A stretch of 64,000 bases of DNA from CAXXOK01 sp963678055 (GTDB lineage Bacteria; Bacillota; Clostridia; Christensenellales; Aristaeellaceae), in NCBI GenBank assembly GCA_963678055.1, contig OY782679.1, forward strand, positions 1,488,001 through 1,552,000, in the 5' to 3' direction. The notes under the pieces were generated by a model. It saw only the letters and a program-made list of their open reading frames with translations. It had not been told where the DNA came from and ran no database searches. Of this stretch, positions 52,079 through 61,590 are shown one piece after another (the stretch's first letter is position 1; each line of letters opens with the position of its first letter). Position numbers and translations under genes: made by a program.

Positions 52079-54853
52079 TTAGTACGCAGCGGCCATCGCC
52101 TGTGTAAGCAGGCTCATTGCACCGGCGACATCCGCGCTGCTGGGTGATTCCCCAGAAATTACCATTTCCAGATTTTGAATTGCATTGACAATATTCATAT
52201 AAATAGTACTTGTGGCATCCAAGCCCCCAAGCATCGCTTGCGCGTTCGCAATCAGGGTTTGTGCATCGGGTATCAAGGTGTTTTGCACCAGTGGGTCGAT
52301 TCCGCCGGTGGTTGCACTTTGATGCAGTGTACACACGCCAAGTTCTCCGGCGATTCCCAGATATTCCGATAGTACGCGTGAATACGTGCTATCGTGTACA
52401 AACCGATGCAGCGGGTGCCCTTCCGGAATGACGACAATACCCTTAGTGACCACAGTGGGGCAGAACGGCGTTGCGATCATATTGGTTTGCGCGCATACAT
52501 CTGCTAATACGTGCATTTGGCAATCTATCGTCGGTACCATCATCGTGTACCAATAGTCCGTCACCGTGCCATATCCCATCACATCGTTGCGGCAGGCATC
52601 GGTTGCGCGCTGCCCGCTGACGGCGCAAGTGGTGACCTTTGTCAGCTCGTAGTCTTCCGGTGAACCCTCCAGAATATCCCGGTTTCCGAGGTTCTTGGCA
52701 TCGTGAATTTTCGTCATATACGATTTCCAAAGCGGAGCAGCACTGTTGCCGCCTGTAACTTTAGAGGAGAGCGGTTTATAGTTATCGTGCCCAATCCATA
52801 GGGAAGACGCGTACCAGCCTGTCATCCCGCTGAAGAACACGCCGCGCTGATCGCTGTTGGTGCCAGTTTTCCCAGCCACGGTTTGGCCGGATATTTTAGC
52901 CTTGGTGCCCGTGCCGCCGGATACAACATCTTTCATCATATCCACGACCAACCAAGCGGTGGATTGTCGGTACACCTGGCGGCGTTCCTGCTGCTGGTGT
53001 CCGTCCCAGATCACATTGCCTTCGCTGTCGGAAATGCCAAGCACTGACAGCGGCGCTTGATACACACCACCATTGCCAAGCACGCCGAAGGCTACGGCCA
53101 TCTGTACAGGGGTAATCCCACTGGATCCAAGCGCCAGCCCAAACGGGGTGGCGTTTATGTTTTCAGGATCGACACCGGATTTCACCAGAAAATCGACAGA
53201 CCGTTCCACGCCGACATAGTTCATCAGGGTTTGAGCGGCGCCAACGTTATAACTGTACTTCATTGCCTTACGCAGGGTAACCGGCCCGGTATACTGGCTG
53301 CCGCCGTAGTTACGCGGCCAGGTTTCGCGCAGGTTCTCATCAAGCCATCCCGATACCGGGAGCGGCATGTTATACACCACTGTAGCGGGCGACTGACCAA
53401 GCTCAATGGCCGGTGCGTAAACGGCGATGGGCTTGATAGCAGACCCGACGGGCATATTCATATCGGTAGCGCGGTTCAGGGTTTTGCGCTGGGTGGGTTT
53501 CGTGCGCCCGCCAACTATCGCTTTCAATTCGCCGGTACGGTAATCCAGCACCACGGCCGAAGCCTGCGGTTGCACAATTTCGGTATAGGTTCCGTTCGCG
53601 TTTTTTGCGCGGTATACTTTGTCGCTGGGGTCGCGCATGGCGGGGTAGTCCGTCCAGTTTTCCAAGGTGTCTTCTACGATTTGCTGTATTTGCGTGTCAA
53701 TGGCCAAGGTGACGTGATACCCGCCCGTACGAAGTTCGTTTTCCATTTTGGCGCGGTTTTCACTGGTATCTTCCAGGCCGTTAATGGTCAGGAAGCTGTC
53801 GATAACCTCTTTCACGGCATACTCAACATAGTGTGCATAGCTGTACATGCCTTCGCCTTCAACCGCGGAATCCGGCAAAACACGCGCTGTTTCCGGATTG
53901 AGCGCATCCTGATATTCCTGGTAGGTAATAAACTCGTTGATGTACATTTGGTTGAGTACATAATCGGTGCGATTATTGGTCAGCGCCGCATAGTCGGTTG
54001 TGTCCGACTTTCGAAGGTAATAGTTACGACGGGGATTATAGTAGTAGGGATTATTGGTCAGTCCTGCCAGCATGGCACACTCGCGCAGCGTAAGCTCGGA
54101 CAGCTCTTTACCAAAATACCCTTCCGCGCCGACAACAACGCCGTAATAGTTTTCGCCCATATAGATGGTGTTTAAATACGCTTCCAGAATTTCAGCTTTT
54201 GAGTACATCGTTTCCAGTTGCATAGCCAGATATGCTTCCTGGATTTTTCGCTTATAGCTGAGTTCATTGGAGAGTATGGTATTTTTAATCAGCTGCTGCG
54301 TGATGGTGGACGCACCCTGGTTTCTGTTGGAGATAAAGTTTTGAATCAGCGATCCGAATATACGCTTGAAATCGACGCCGTTATGCGTGAAGAATCGCAC
54401 ATCTTCTACAGCAATAAATGCATATTGCAGCGACTCTGGAATTTGATAAATGTTAACCATCACGCGGTTTTCGGTACCTTTATAGTCGGTAATCAATGCA
54501 CCGTTTGCATCATAAATAAAGCTGGTCTTCGCCTGATCGCTCAGTAGCGCTAAATCAAGCGAAGGCGCGGTGCCAACGTAGGCCTTACCTATACCGATCA
54601 CAGCGCCGCCCGCAGCCAGTATCGCCATTAAAGCAAGCACGAGTAGTATCCTTACTGCGTTGACCAAAACCGAAAAGATGAAATTCGGTTTGGAGCGCCT
54701 GGGCTTAAAGATACTAAACGGTTTGTGTGATTGCGTGGGAGTATCGGTTGCAGGTTGATCATAGCCTGAATAACCGCTTCCGTAAGGCTCGGCGTAGGAG
54801 CTTTCCGTATCGGTATCGTATGTTTGCGGCAACCCTTTGCGCGGCTTTGGCAA
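52079..54853 (-). CDS. class A penicillin-binding protein (PBP1A type)
   Basis: Polymerises glycan strands and crosslinks peptides. Of about 924 residues: a disordered Tyr/Ser/Pro-rich cytoplasmic tail, one membrane helix (about 65-95), the GT51 glycosyltransferase (VEDVRFFTHNGVDFKRI with the catalytic Glu, GASTITQQLIKN) and the transpeptidase with SxxK in PVGSAIKP, SxN in KYSYNVGAAQ and KTG in GKTGTNSDQRG. The C-terminal tail (about 200 residues with scattered Cys) is unassigned. GGAGGG lies 6 nt before a TTG but abuts an ATG two codons upstream, so I chose the TTG (54853). Stop codons of this gene and the 749-residue gene are only 5 bp apart. Confidence 0.94.
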   Translation of the reverse strand: MPKPRKGLPQTYDTDTESSYAEPYGSGYSGYDQPATDTPTQSHKPFSIFKPRRSKPNFIFSVLVNAVRILLVLALMAILAAGGAVIGIGKAYVGTAPSLDLALLSDQAKTSFIYDANGALITDYKGTENRVMVNIYQIPESLQYAFIAVEDVRFFTHNGVDFKRIFGSLIQNFISNRNQGASTITQQLIKNTILSNELSYKRKIQEAYLAMQLETMYSKAEILEAYLNTIYMGENYYGVVVGAEGYFGKELSELTLRECAMLAGLTNNPYYYNPRRNYYLRKSDTTDYAALTNNRTDYVLNQMYINEFITYQEYQDALNPETARVLPDSAVEGEGMYSYAHYVEYAVKEVIDSFLTINGLEDTSENRAKMENELRTGGYHVTLAIDTQIQQIVEDTLENWTDYPAMRDPSDKVYRAKNANGTYTEIVQPQASAVVLDYRTGELKAIVGGRTKPTQRKTLNRATDMNMPVGSAIKPIAVYAPAIELGQSPATVVYNMPLPVSGWLDENLRETWPRNYGGSQYTGPVTLRKAMKYSYNVGAAQTLMNYVGVERSVDFLVKSGVDPENINATPFGLALGSSGITPVQMAVAFGVLGNGGVYQAPLSVLGISDSEGNVIWDGHQQQERRQVYRQSTAWLVVDMMKDVVSGGTGTKAKISGQTVAGKTGTNSDQRGVFFSGMTGWYASSLWIGHDNYKPLSSKVTGGNSAAPLWKSYMTKIHDAKNLGNRDILEGSPEDYELTKVTTCAVSGQRATDACRNDVMGYGTVTDYWYTMMVPTIDCQMHVLADVCAQTNMIATPFCPTVVTKGIVVIPEGHPLHRFVHDSTYSRVLSEYLGIAGELGVCTLHQSATTGGIDPLVQNTLIPDAQTLIANAQAMLGGLDATSTIYMNIVNAIQNLEMVISGESPSSADVAGAMSLLTQAMAAAY

Positions 54854-54893
54854 CTGCATCCCTCCGATAAAACGAGAACTGTATTTCGAGCAC

Positions 54894-54902
54894 ATTATAG
54901 CA
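54894..54902 (-). promoter_or_regulatory. extended -10 promoter of the PBP gene
   Basis: Minus-strand TGCTATAAT about 40 bp before the start; no good -35. The rest of the gap between here and the plus-strand promoter at 55011 shows nothing I can name. Confidence 0.6.
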
Positions 54903-55010
54903 TATGCTTTGCTCATTTCATAGCAGACAACGGTGCATGAGAGCATTGTAACATTTGTGAGGATTGCCTTTTTACTTCCATATTCGCTGTGTATGAGGCC
55001 ACAGGTATGC

Positions 55011-55039
55011 TTGACACAAAATCCCATATGAACTACAAT
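55011..55039 (+). promoter_or_regulatory. promoter of the Ig-repeat membrane protein gene
   Basis: TTGACA, 17 bp, TACAAT. Transcription would start near 55046, giving a leader of about 156 nt. Confidence 0.8.
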
Positions 55040-55045
55040 ATGCAT

Positions 55046-55201
55046 AAGTATGGACAGAATGTTGTAAGCTATGCGGCAAGGTGCTTAGGTAAATTGGCTG
55101 CAGTCTTGAAATACTGTCATACATACTGTTGTTCCAATGATCGATGTCGGCTTCATCCGCCGAAGGGAGGCAGGGCGTAACAGTATACGCCCGCAATTGA
55201 C
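55046..55201 (+). ncRNA. structured 5' leader with occluded ribosome site
   Basis: The only good Shine-Dalgarno (GGGAGG, 55165-55170) is about 31 nt from the ATG, much too far. It lies between two hairpins: TCGGC-7-GCCGA (55147-55163) and GGGCGTA-6-TACGCCC (55173-55192). Folding the second brings the ribosome site within about 12 nt of the ATG. ATACTGTT at 55123-55130 (and ATACTGT at 55111) can instead pair with AACAGTAT at 55179-55186, which would break the second hairpin. This looks like a two-state leader; the ligand or signal is unknown. It matches no riboswitch class that I recognise. Confidence 0.45.
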
Positions 55202-57184
55202 ATGAAACATAAATTGATCGTCCTGGCGCTTCTGGTTATGGCGACGTTGGCGGTGTGTTCCATGGCGTCAGCAGCCACCGAACCGATTGTCTGCACAATG
55301 GAAGTGCTGCCGGCCGAATTGTCCGAACCTGGCGATGTAACCATCACCATCACGATCTCCAACGCCGGAGAAACTGATATGACCAGCCCGCTTACGCTGT
55401 TCGATCCCACAAGCCAGATTGTAACGGACTTTGGTGACAACGGATCTGTGACGCTGAAAGCCGGAGAGGTGAAAACCTGGTCCGGTACTTGGCCTGTCAA
55501 CCAGCGTACGCTGGAAAACGGCCAAATCGTGTTTTTCATTAAGTATACGATCGTTACCGATGACGGCGCCAGCAAAACCCAAAGCCAGCCCATTCGCGGT
55601 GAGATTAAGCAAGTCACTTATGAAGCGAAAGTCAATGTAGAGCGGACTATTATCCCGGAAACCGCCCGCAAAGACCAGACCGTAAATGTTATTTACAACA
55701 TTACCAATGAGGGTACTGTTTCTATTAAAAACGTGACGCTAGAAGAATCGAAAGATATTCTTGTGGACAAGGTTACTGTGATTGAAGAACTGAAAGCAGG
55801 CAAAACCGCCAAGGTCAGCCTGCCGGTTGTGATGGCTGCAAAAGACCTGACAAGCAAAGGCACGGTTACCTATACCATTGCAGACGGCACCAAAGAGCAG
55901 GTTGTTGAGCTGGATGAGCAGACCATCGTATATGCCGAGCCGGTTGTCGTTGCGTCCCTGACAGCTGATAAAAAGGGCGTTTTGATGAACGATACCATCA
56001 AATTGACGCTTAAACTGGACAATACCGGAAACGTGGACTACTCCGATGTCCGCGTCACCGATGAAACTCTTGGTGATGTATTTACCAACCTGTCTTTACC
56101 CGCCGGTGAATCGCTGACGCTTGAAAAAGAAATCACGCTGACGAAAACGACTGATTTCATGTTTAAGATTCTTGCGATTGATAAGACCGGCACGGAAGTC
56201 AGCTTTAACAGTGATGTGGTTTCGCTGATCGCAATGGATCCCGATCAGGCGCTGAACCTGACGCTTACCCTTTCATCCAGCAAAGCCGAAGTGTATTCGA
56301 CGGATGAAGTGGTGCGTTTTGAAGCGACTATTTCCAATGACAGCACGGTGGATGCCACCGATGTCAGCGTATATCAAGGCACGACCTTGATATATACGTT
56401 TGATTCCATCCCGGCAGGGGAGTCGCGCAAACTCACCCGCAATTTTACACTCAACATGGCCGGGCAGTTCCAGTACACCGCGGAAGCTAAGGATACGCTG
56501 GAGACTGAGTGGACATTCAAATCCAACATTCTCCAAATTGCATTCCTTACGCCAACACCTGCGCCCATTACGCCGGACCCCAATATTACACCGACGCCGG
56601 AGCCGACGTTTGTCAAAGCCACCTATCCTAAAATCAGCGATCCGAATATTGCTGCGGTACCGAAGTTGCTGCGCTCTATCTTCTATCCGCTGATGATCGT
56701 CGGTTTGGTTTTGCTGCTGGTTGCTATCGTCATTCTGGCAATTGCAACCAAAAAGCGCATCGATCTGCGTAAGGCATCCGAAAATGCACTGGATCATCTG
56801 GAGCGCTCCACCCATCGCGATTATATTGCGCCGGCGGACGAAAAAGAGGAAGAGCCAGAAGTCGTTGAGCCTCAGCCAGAGGACGATCCTATCCAGCCTG
56901 TAGACACTGAACCTGATGTACTCACCGATGAAGAGCTGCCGCATATGAAGTATGTTCGCAGCGCGTATCAGATTGCCGATCACAAGGATGATACTGCTGC
57001 GCAGCCTGAAGATGTGACACCCAATACGCCGGCAGAAGCCCCTGCGGAAGAACCTGCGCCAAGTGATGATGGAGAATCAACCCATCGACGCAGAGCCAGC
57101 AGAGTTTCTCCCTATGCACGGCCAACTGCCGAGCCTCCTGCAGAAGACGCACCAACACAGGACGAATCCAAAGGTGACGCATGA
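55202..57184 (+). CDS. secreted-domain membrane protein with Ig-like (CARDB-type) repeats
   Basis: A 660-residue Type I membrane protein. Signal peptide about 1-24; four Ig-like repeats of about 100 residues (each with NxGxxDxxxVxLxD and a 'LxAGExxTxxxxxxL' strand, for example LPAGESLTLEKEITL and IPAGESRKLTRNFTL), as in CARDB or DUF11 proteins; a Thr/Pro linker (TPTPAPITPDPNITPTPEPTF); one transmembrane helix (about 492-517); and a 140-residue acidic, Pro/Glu-rich cytoplasmic tail. It may sense or present something at the surface, with the tail as a docking site, but this is a guess. It could be confused with BatD; no Bat neighbours are seen. Confidence 0.8.
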   Translation: MKHKLIVLALLVMATLAVCSMASAATEPIVCTMEVLPAELSEPGDVTITITISNAGETDMTSPLTLFDPTSQIVTDFGDNGSVTLKAGEVKTWSGTWPVNQRTLENGQIVFFIKYTIVTDDGASKTQSQPIRGEIKQVTYEAKVNVERTIIPETARKDQTVNVIYNITNEGTVSIKNVTLEESKDILVDKVTVIEELKAGKTAKVSLPVVMAAKDLTSKGTVTYTIADGTKEQVVELDEQTIVYAEPVVVASLTADKKGVLMNDTIKLTLKLDNTGNVDYSDVRVTDETLGDVFTNLSLPAGESLTLEKEITLTKTTDFMFKILAIDKTGTEVSFNSDVVSLIAMDPDQALNLTLTLSSSKAEVYSTDEVVRFEATISNDSTVDATDVSVYQGTTLIYTFDSIPAGESRKLTRNFTLNMAGQFQYTAEAKDTLETEWTFKSNILQIAFLTPTPAPITPDPNITPTPEPTFVKATYPKISDPNIAAVPKLLRSIFYPLMIVGLVLLLVAIVILAIATKKRIDLRKASENALDHLERSTHRDYIAPADEKEEEPEVVEPQPEDDPIQPVDTEPDVLTDEELPHMKYVRSAYQIADHKDDTAAQPEDVTPNTPAEAPAEEPAPSDDGESTHRRRASRVSPYARPTAEPPAEDAPTQDESKGDA

Positions 57185-57282
57185 TAATCTCATGTACGGA
57201 AAACCCGTGGCAGTCCTATCGTTAGCCAGTACACAGTATACGGTTCATTCATTTTGAATCCAACGTAAAAGGGGTGATACCG

Positions 57283-57978
57283 TTGTTTAACGGTTTTCCG
57301 GAGGAAACAATCCGTTTCTTTCTTGGGCTTCGGTTTCACAATGATGCTTCTTATTTTAACGAACACAGAGACGAATATGAGGCTTTTGTAAAAAAGCCTT
57401 TTTTCGCATTCATTCAAGCCATGACCCCGGCAATGGAAACCATCGCCGATGATTTTGAACTACGGCCCGGTAAATGCCTGGCACGTATCCGGCGTGACAC
57501 ACGCTTTTCTAAGGATAAAACACCATACCGCGACCATATGTGGTTACTATTCAGGCGGGGAGGCGAACCCCGGGATGAATCCGTAATGTACTGGTTTGAA
57601 TTGTCGCCAGAAACGGTCAACTGGGGTCTGGGATTTTGGGGACCGAACAGGCCCGCGATGGACGCGATGCGCACTATGATAGAGCAGCGTCCCTCCGAAA
57701 TACTGCATGCATTTAAACAGGCGAACCTTCCGCATGAGGATTTTCGAATCGAAGGCGATGTGTATAAACGGCGCAAAATTCCTGATGGTGTGCCAGCCGA
57801 TTTACAAAGCCTGTACATCCGTAAGGAACTGTACATCAGCCGCCTTGGACTCAAGCTAGGCGATGCCTACACCGATGAAATCGTAAAGCAGTGTAGCCGA
57901 GACTTTATACGCCTCAAGCCTGTCTATCTGCTGTTTCGCAGGTTAGCGGATATCGGTAAAGCGAAACTGGACGCATAA
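57283..57978 (+). CDS. DUF2461 (TIGR02453) family protein
   Basis: A 231-residue cytoplasmic protein of a widespread family without a settled function. Typical are MFNGFPEETIRFFLGL at the start, NEHRDEYEAFVKKPF, ARIRRDTRFSKDKTPYRDHM and the later FxxLKPVYxLFRRL ending. The TTG at 57283 is 6 nt from AAGGGGTG and gives the family's usual N-terminus; a GTG three codons upstream lies inside the ribosome site. Confidence 0.85.
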   Translation: MFNGFPEETIRFFLGLRFHNDASYFNEHRDEYEAFVKKPFFAFIQAMTPAMETIADDFELRPGKCLARIRRDTRFSKDKTPYRDHMWLLFRRGGEPRDESVMYWFELSPETVNWGLGFWGPNRPAMDAMRTMIEQRPSEILHAFKQANLPHEDFRIEGDVYKRRKIPDGVPADLQSLYIRKELYISRLGLKLGDAYTDEIVKQCSRDFIRLKPVYLLFRRLADIGKAKLDA

Positions 57979-58000
57979 ACTTATTCTTGGAGATGAACAC

Positions 58001-59518
58001 ATGACTGTCGATTATCACAAACTGAAAAGCGGGTCGGATATCCGGGGAATCGCAATCGGAGACGGTACTATTCTTTCAAAAGAAGTTGTGCGCAATTTTG
58101 GCGCGGCTTTTGCTTTATTTTTAGCGGAACGGGGCAATAGCAGTATTGAAGCCGTTTCCGTTGCAATCGGTCGAGATTCCAGACTTTCCGGTCCGGAACT
58201 GGTCCAAGCTGCCTGTGAAGGCGTTGCTTCGACAGGTGCCAAGGCGTATGACTGTACTATGTGCACCACGCCATCCATGTATATGGCCATATTAGAACCA
58301 GGGTTTAACCCGACCGGCTCCATTATGGTGACGGCCAGCCATCATCCCTGGAATATCAACGGGATGAAGTTTTTCACGCTGGACGGCGGACTGGGACACG
58401 ATGAGCTGGACCGCGTAACAGCGCTGGCAGAAAAGCAAACTTCACAGCCTGTCACCCAGCAGAACGCTATCGAAGAATATCCTTATATTCCGCTATATCA
58501 AAAGCATCTGGAGACCTTGATTCGTAGTGGCATGCCCGATGCTGAAAAGCTTCCGCTGCAAGGCTTGCATGTAGTTGTAGATGCCGGCAATGGCGCGGGC
58601 GGGTTTTACGCGGATATGCTTAAGGCACTGGGTGCTAGCACTGATGGCAGCCAGTTTCTGGAGCCGGACGGGAATTTCCCCAATCATTCGCCTAACCCGG
58701 AAAATGAAGTCGCTATGGAGTCTATAGCAGCAGCGGTAGTGAAGAGCCATGCCGACCTGGGCGTGATTTTCGATGCGGATTGCGACCGTGCTGCGATTGT
58801 GGATGCAAGCGGGAAAGAAATTAACCGCAACCGTCTGATTGCCTTAATTAGCGCAATATTACTGCAAAGCAATCCGGGTGCAACCATCGTAACCGATTCG
58901 GTTACATCCTCTGGTCTTGCTGCATTTATAGAAAAGCACGGCGGGGTGCACTACCGTTTCAAGCGTGGATACCGCAATGTGATTGACGAAGCCATTCGCC
59001 TGAACGAGGAAGGTATTGATTGTCCCTTAGCCATCGAAACCAGCGGTCACGCCGCTATGCGCGAAAACCGCTTTCTGGATGACGGCATGTACCTGGTGAC
59101 CTATCTCATCATCCGGGCCATGCTGCTCAAGCAAGAGGGGAAATCGCTGTCCACCCTGATCGACGATCTGCGCGAACCTGTGGAAAGTGCAGAATACAGG
59201 CTCAAGATACTGACTGAGGGTTTCCGCAGCTATGGAGAAGCGGTGATTGCATCCGTATTACAGCAAGCGTCTGCAAAAGATGATTGCCATATTGCCCCGG
59301 ATAACCGCGAAGGGGTACGTATCAGCTTTGATTTACACGGCGGAACAAACAACGGGTGGGTGTTGCTCCGGCTTTCTGTGCACGACCCCGTAATGCCTTT
59401 GAATGTCGAAAGCGACGTAGCTGGCGGCAGCAAAGTTATGCTCAAGGCACTCTACGATATGCTTGCAACGCATACGCAGCTCGATACAACGGGAATCGCA
59501 AACGCCCTTGAGATCTGA
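58001..59518 (+). CDS. phosphomannomutase/phosphoglucomutase
   Basis: Moves phosphate between C1 and C6 of hexose phosphates. A 505-residue alpha-D-phosphohexomutase: KLKSGSDIRGIA at the N-terminus, the phosphoserine loop TASHHPWNINGMKFF, the metal-binding DADCDRAAIVD, the sugar-binding LAIETSGHAAMREN in place of GEXSGH, and a C-terminal phosphate-binding domain (DNREGVRISF). The substrate cannot be told from sequence alone; mannose or glucose for wall or capsule sugars is most likely. It is followed by the potassium genes after 11 bp. Confidence 0.93.
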   Translation: MTVDYHKLKSGSDIRGIAIGDGTILSKEVVRNFGAAFALFLAERGNSSIEAVSVAIGRDSRLSGPELVQAACEGVASTGAKAYDCTMCTTPSMYMAILEPGFNPTGSIMVTASHHPWNINGMKFFTLDGGLGHDELDRVTALAEKQTSQPVTQQNAIEEYPYIPLYQKHLETLIRSGMPDAEKLPLQGLHVVVDAGNGAGGFYADMLKALGASTDGSQFLEPDGNFPNHSPNPENEVAMESIAAAVVKSHADLGVIFDADCDRAAIVDASGKEINRNRLIALISAILLQSNPGATIVTDSVTSSGLAAFIEKHGGVHYRFKRGYRNVIDEAIRLNEEGIDCPLAIETSGHAAMRENRFLDDGMYLVTYLIIRAMLLKQEGKSLSTLIDDLREPVESAEYRLKILTEGFRSYGEAVIASVLQQASAKDDCHIAPDNREGVRISFDLHGGTNNGWVLLRLSVHDPVMPLNVESDVAGGSKVMLKALYDMLATHTQLDTTGIANALEI

Positions 59519-59529
59519 GGTGATTCAGC

Positions 59530-60915
59530 ATGATTCGTAAACGGTCTGACGGTCACAGGGATATGCTTAAGCAGCACTACATTCGGCCTGAGCGTGTATT
59601 AGCGCTCGGTTTTTTAGGGCTTATCATACTCGGAACAATTCTTTTATCGCTCCCGATTGCATCTGTCACCAAACAATCTATTGGACTGCACAAAGCGCTG
59701 TTTACAGCCACATCATCCGTCTGCGTAACGGGTTTAGTCGTGCTGGATACCGGTACATCCTTCACATTCTTTGGCAGAATGGTGATTATGGTGCTGATTC
59801 AAATCGGTGGACTGGGACTGATGATTTTCGCGACACTCGTAATGATCGCGCTGGGACGGCGTATTTCCCTGCGCAATCGCGTGCTAATTCGTGAGTCCAT
59901 GAACACGACCAGCCTGTCAGGCTTGATTCGCTTGATCAAGTGGTTCACGCTGATGGCGTTTCTGTTTGAGCTAGCCGGAGCGATCATCCTGTCCACTCGG
60001 TTCATACCAATGTATGGTGTGGTAAAGGGCATTGAAAATAGCGTCTTTCATTCAATCAGCGCGTTTTGCAATGCCGGGTTTGATTTGTTTGGCGGGTTTA
60101 AAAGCATTACCGAGTTTTCCAGCGATCCGGTAGTCGTGCTGACTATGGCGGTGCTAACCGTAATCGGCGGCCTTGGGTTTTTCGTTCTGCTGGATATTTA
60201 TCAAAGCAAAATGCATTTCGCAAAGTTTAGCCTGCATACTAAGCTGGTGCTGGTTATTACAACCACGCTCCTCGTGCTTGGGTTTATATTCACGGTTTCC
60301 TTTGAATGGGATAATCAGGCAACGCTTGGCAGCATGAACTTCTTTGAAAAGCTACTCAATGGACTGTTCCAGTCGGTCACCCTGCGTACAGCCGGATTTT
60401 CCACTATTGATCAGGCACAGCTAACCGATAGCTCCAAGCTGATCGGCATTATCTTCATGTTCATCGGCGCTTCGCCTGCATCAACCGGCGGCGGTGTGAA
60501 AACTACCACTATTGGCGTTTTGGTTTTGATGGTGATCAGCATCGTTCGCGCAAATGATTCGGTGGTTGTCTTTGGTAAACAAATTCCCGTAAACGTATTT
60601 AAACGCGCATTGACTGTTGTGTTAATCAGTCTGTTTATCATGATGAGTGGTGCCATTGTACTATCGCTTGCGGAACGCAGTTCCGGCATGAAGATGATTG
60701 ATCTGCTGTTTGAATCCACCTCGGCTTTCGGTACAGTGGGCTTATCCTCGGCAGGTACGCCGAGCTTATCGCGATTCTCGCAAATATTCTTAATCCCTGT
60801 TATGTTCTTAGGACGGGTGGGGCCGCTTACCTTGGCATTTGCACTGGCAAACCGCTTGGAGCACAATGCTAAAAATCGCCTGCATTATCCTGAAGATAAA
60901 CCGATGATCGGCTAA
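59530..60915 (+). CDS. potassium uptake protein KtrB/TrkH family
   Basis: The pore of a Ktr-type potassium transporter. A 461-residue membrane protein with about eight helices built from four pore repeats. The four selectivity-filter loops are visible: SSVCVTGLVVLDTG, ISAFCNAGFDLFGG, VTLRTAGFSTIDQ and TSAFGTVGLSSAG. The gate loop in M2C (GASPASTGGGVKTTT) is intact. At 461 residues and with its KtrA partner downstream, it is KtrB rather than TrkH in type. Confidence 0.94.
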   Translation: MIRKRSDGHRDMLKQHYIRPERVLALGFLGLIILGTILLSLPIASVTKQSIGLHKALFTATSSVCVTGLVVLDTGTSFTFFGRMVIMVLIQIGGLGLMIFATLVMIALGRRISLRNRVLIRESMNTTSLSGLIRLIKWFTLMAFLFELAGAIILSTRFIPMYGVVKGIENSVFHSISAFCNAGFDLFGGFKSITEFSSDPVVVLTMAVLTVIGGLGFFVLLDIYQSKMHFAKFSLHTKLVLVITTTLLVLGFIFTVSFEWDNQATLGSMNFFEKLLNGLFQSVTLRTAGFSTIDQAQLTDSSKLIGIIFMFIGASPASTGGGVKTTTIGVLVLMVISIVRANDSVVVFGKQIPVNVFKRALTVVLISLFIMMSGAIVLSLAERSSGMKMIDLLFESTSAFGTVGLSSAGTPSLSRFSQIFLIPVMFLGRVGPLTLAFALANRLEHNAKNRLHYPEDKPMIG

Positions 60916-60929
60916 GGAGGAAACCCGGA

Positions 60930-61586
60930 ATGAAAGGCAAATCAAAGCAATTTATGGTGCTGGGTATGGGTCTGTTTGGTTCAAGCCTGGCAAAATCTCT
61001 ACACCAATTGGGCCATGAGGTGCTTGCCGTGGATGCGGATGCGGATCTTGTTGAGGCCATTGCACCGCATGTAACCCAGGCTGTGCAGATCGACGCGACT
61101 GATGAAGCAGCCCTGCAGGAGCTCGGCGTGCGCAATTTTGACGCGGTCATCGTATCTATCGGTAAAAACCTGCGCGACAGCATTCTGGTCTGTGTCATCA
61201 TTAAGGAGCTTGGCGTTCCGTACTTGATTGCGAAAGCAACCGATGAAATTCACGCCAAAGTTCTGCGCAAAATTGGCGTGGACAAGGTGGTATTCCCAGA
61301 GCGCGATATGGGTGTCCGCGTTGCCAAATCGCTGATTACGCCCAATGTACTGGAAATGATGGAGTTCTCCGGGGATTACCGCCTGATTGAGATTATTCTT
61401 CCGGCAAAATGGGTCGGCAATTCGATCATCGAGGTAGATGTACGCCGTAGATACGGCATCAGCATTCTGGCCATTCAACGCGATGGACAGTTCATTGTCT
61501 CTCCGTCTCCCGATGAAATCTTTCAGACCGGGGATATTCTGTTGGTCCTTGGCCAGAAGGATGAAGTGTTGGGCATAGGGGACTGA
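60930..61586 (+). CDS. potassium uptake regulatory subunit KtrA
   Basis: Regulates the KtrB pore through nucleotide binding. The 218-residue protein has an RCK_N Rossmann fold (MVLGMGLFGSSLAKSLHQLGHEVLAVDAD) and an RCK_C domain (YRLIEIILPAKWVGNSIIEVDVRRRYGISIL) that in relatives binds c-di-AMP. Only one RCK pair is present, so it is KtrA rather than the double TrkA. AAGGAGG precedes the start by 8 nt. Confidence 0.95.
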   Translation: MKGKSKQFMVLGMGLFGSSLAKSLHQLGHEVLAVDADADLVEAIAPHVTQAVQIDATDEAALQELGVRNFDAVIVSIGKNLRDSILVCVIIKELGVPYLIAKATDEIHAKVLRKIGVDKVVFPERDMGVRVAKSLITPNVLEMMEFSGDYRLIEIILPAKWVGNSIIEVDVRRRYGISILAIQRDGQFIVSPSPDEIFQTGDILLVLGQKDEVLGIGD

Positions 61587-61590
61587 CGCC

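Noticed and set aside
53057..54175. 372-codon open frame on the plus strand inside the PBP gene
   Set aside because: Antisense shadow of the transpeptidase domain; no ribosome site and a biased Gly/His/Val composition.
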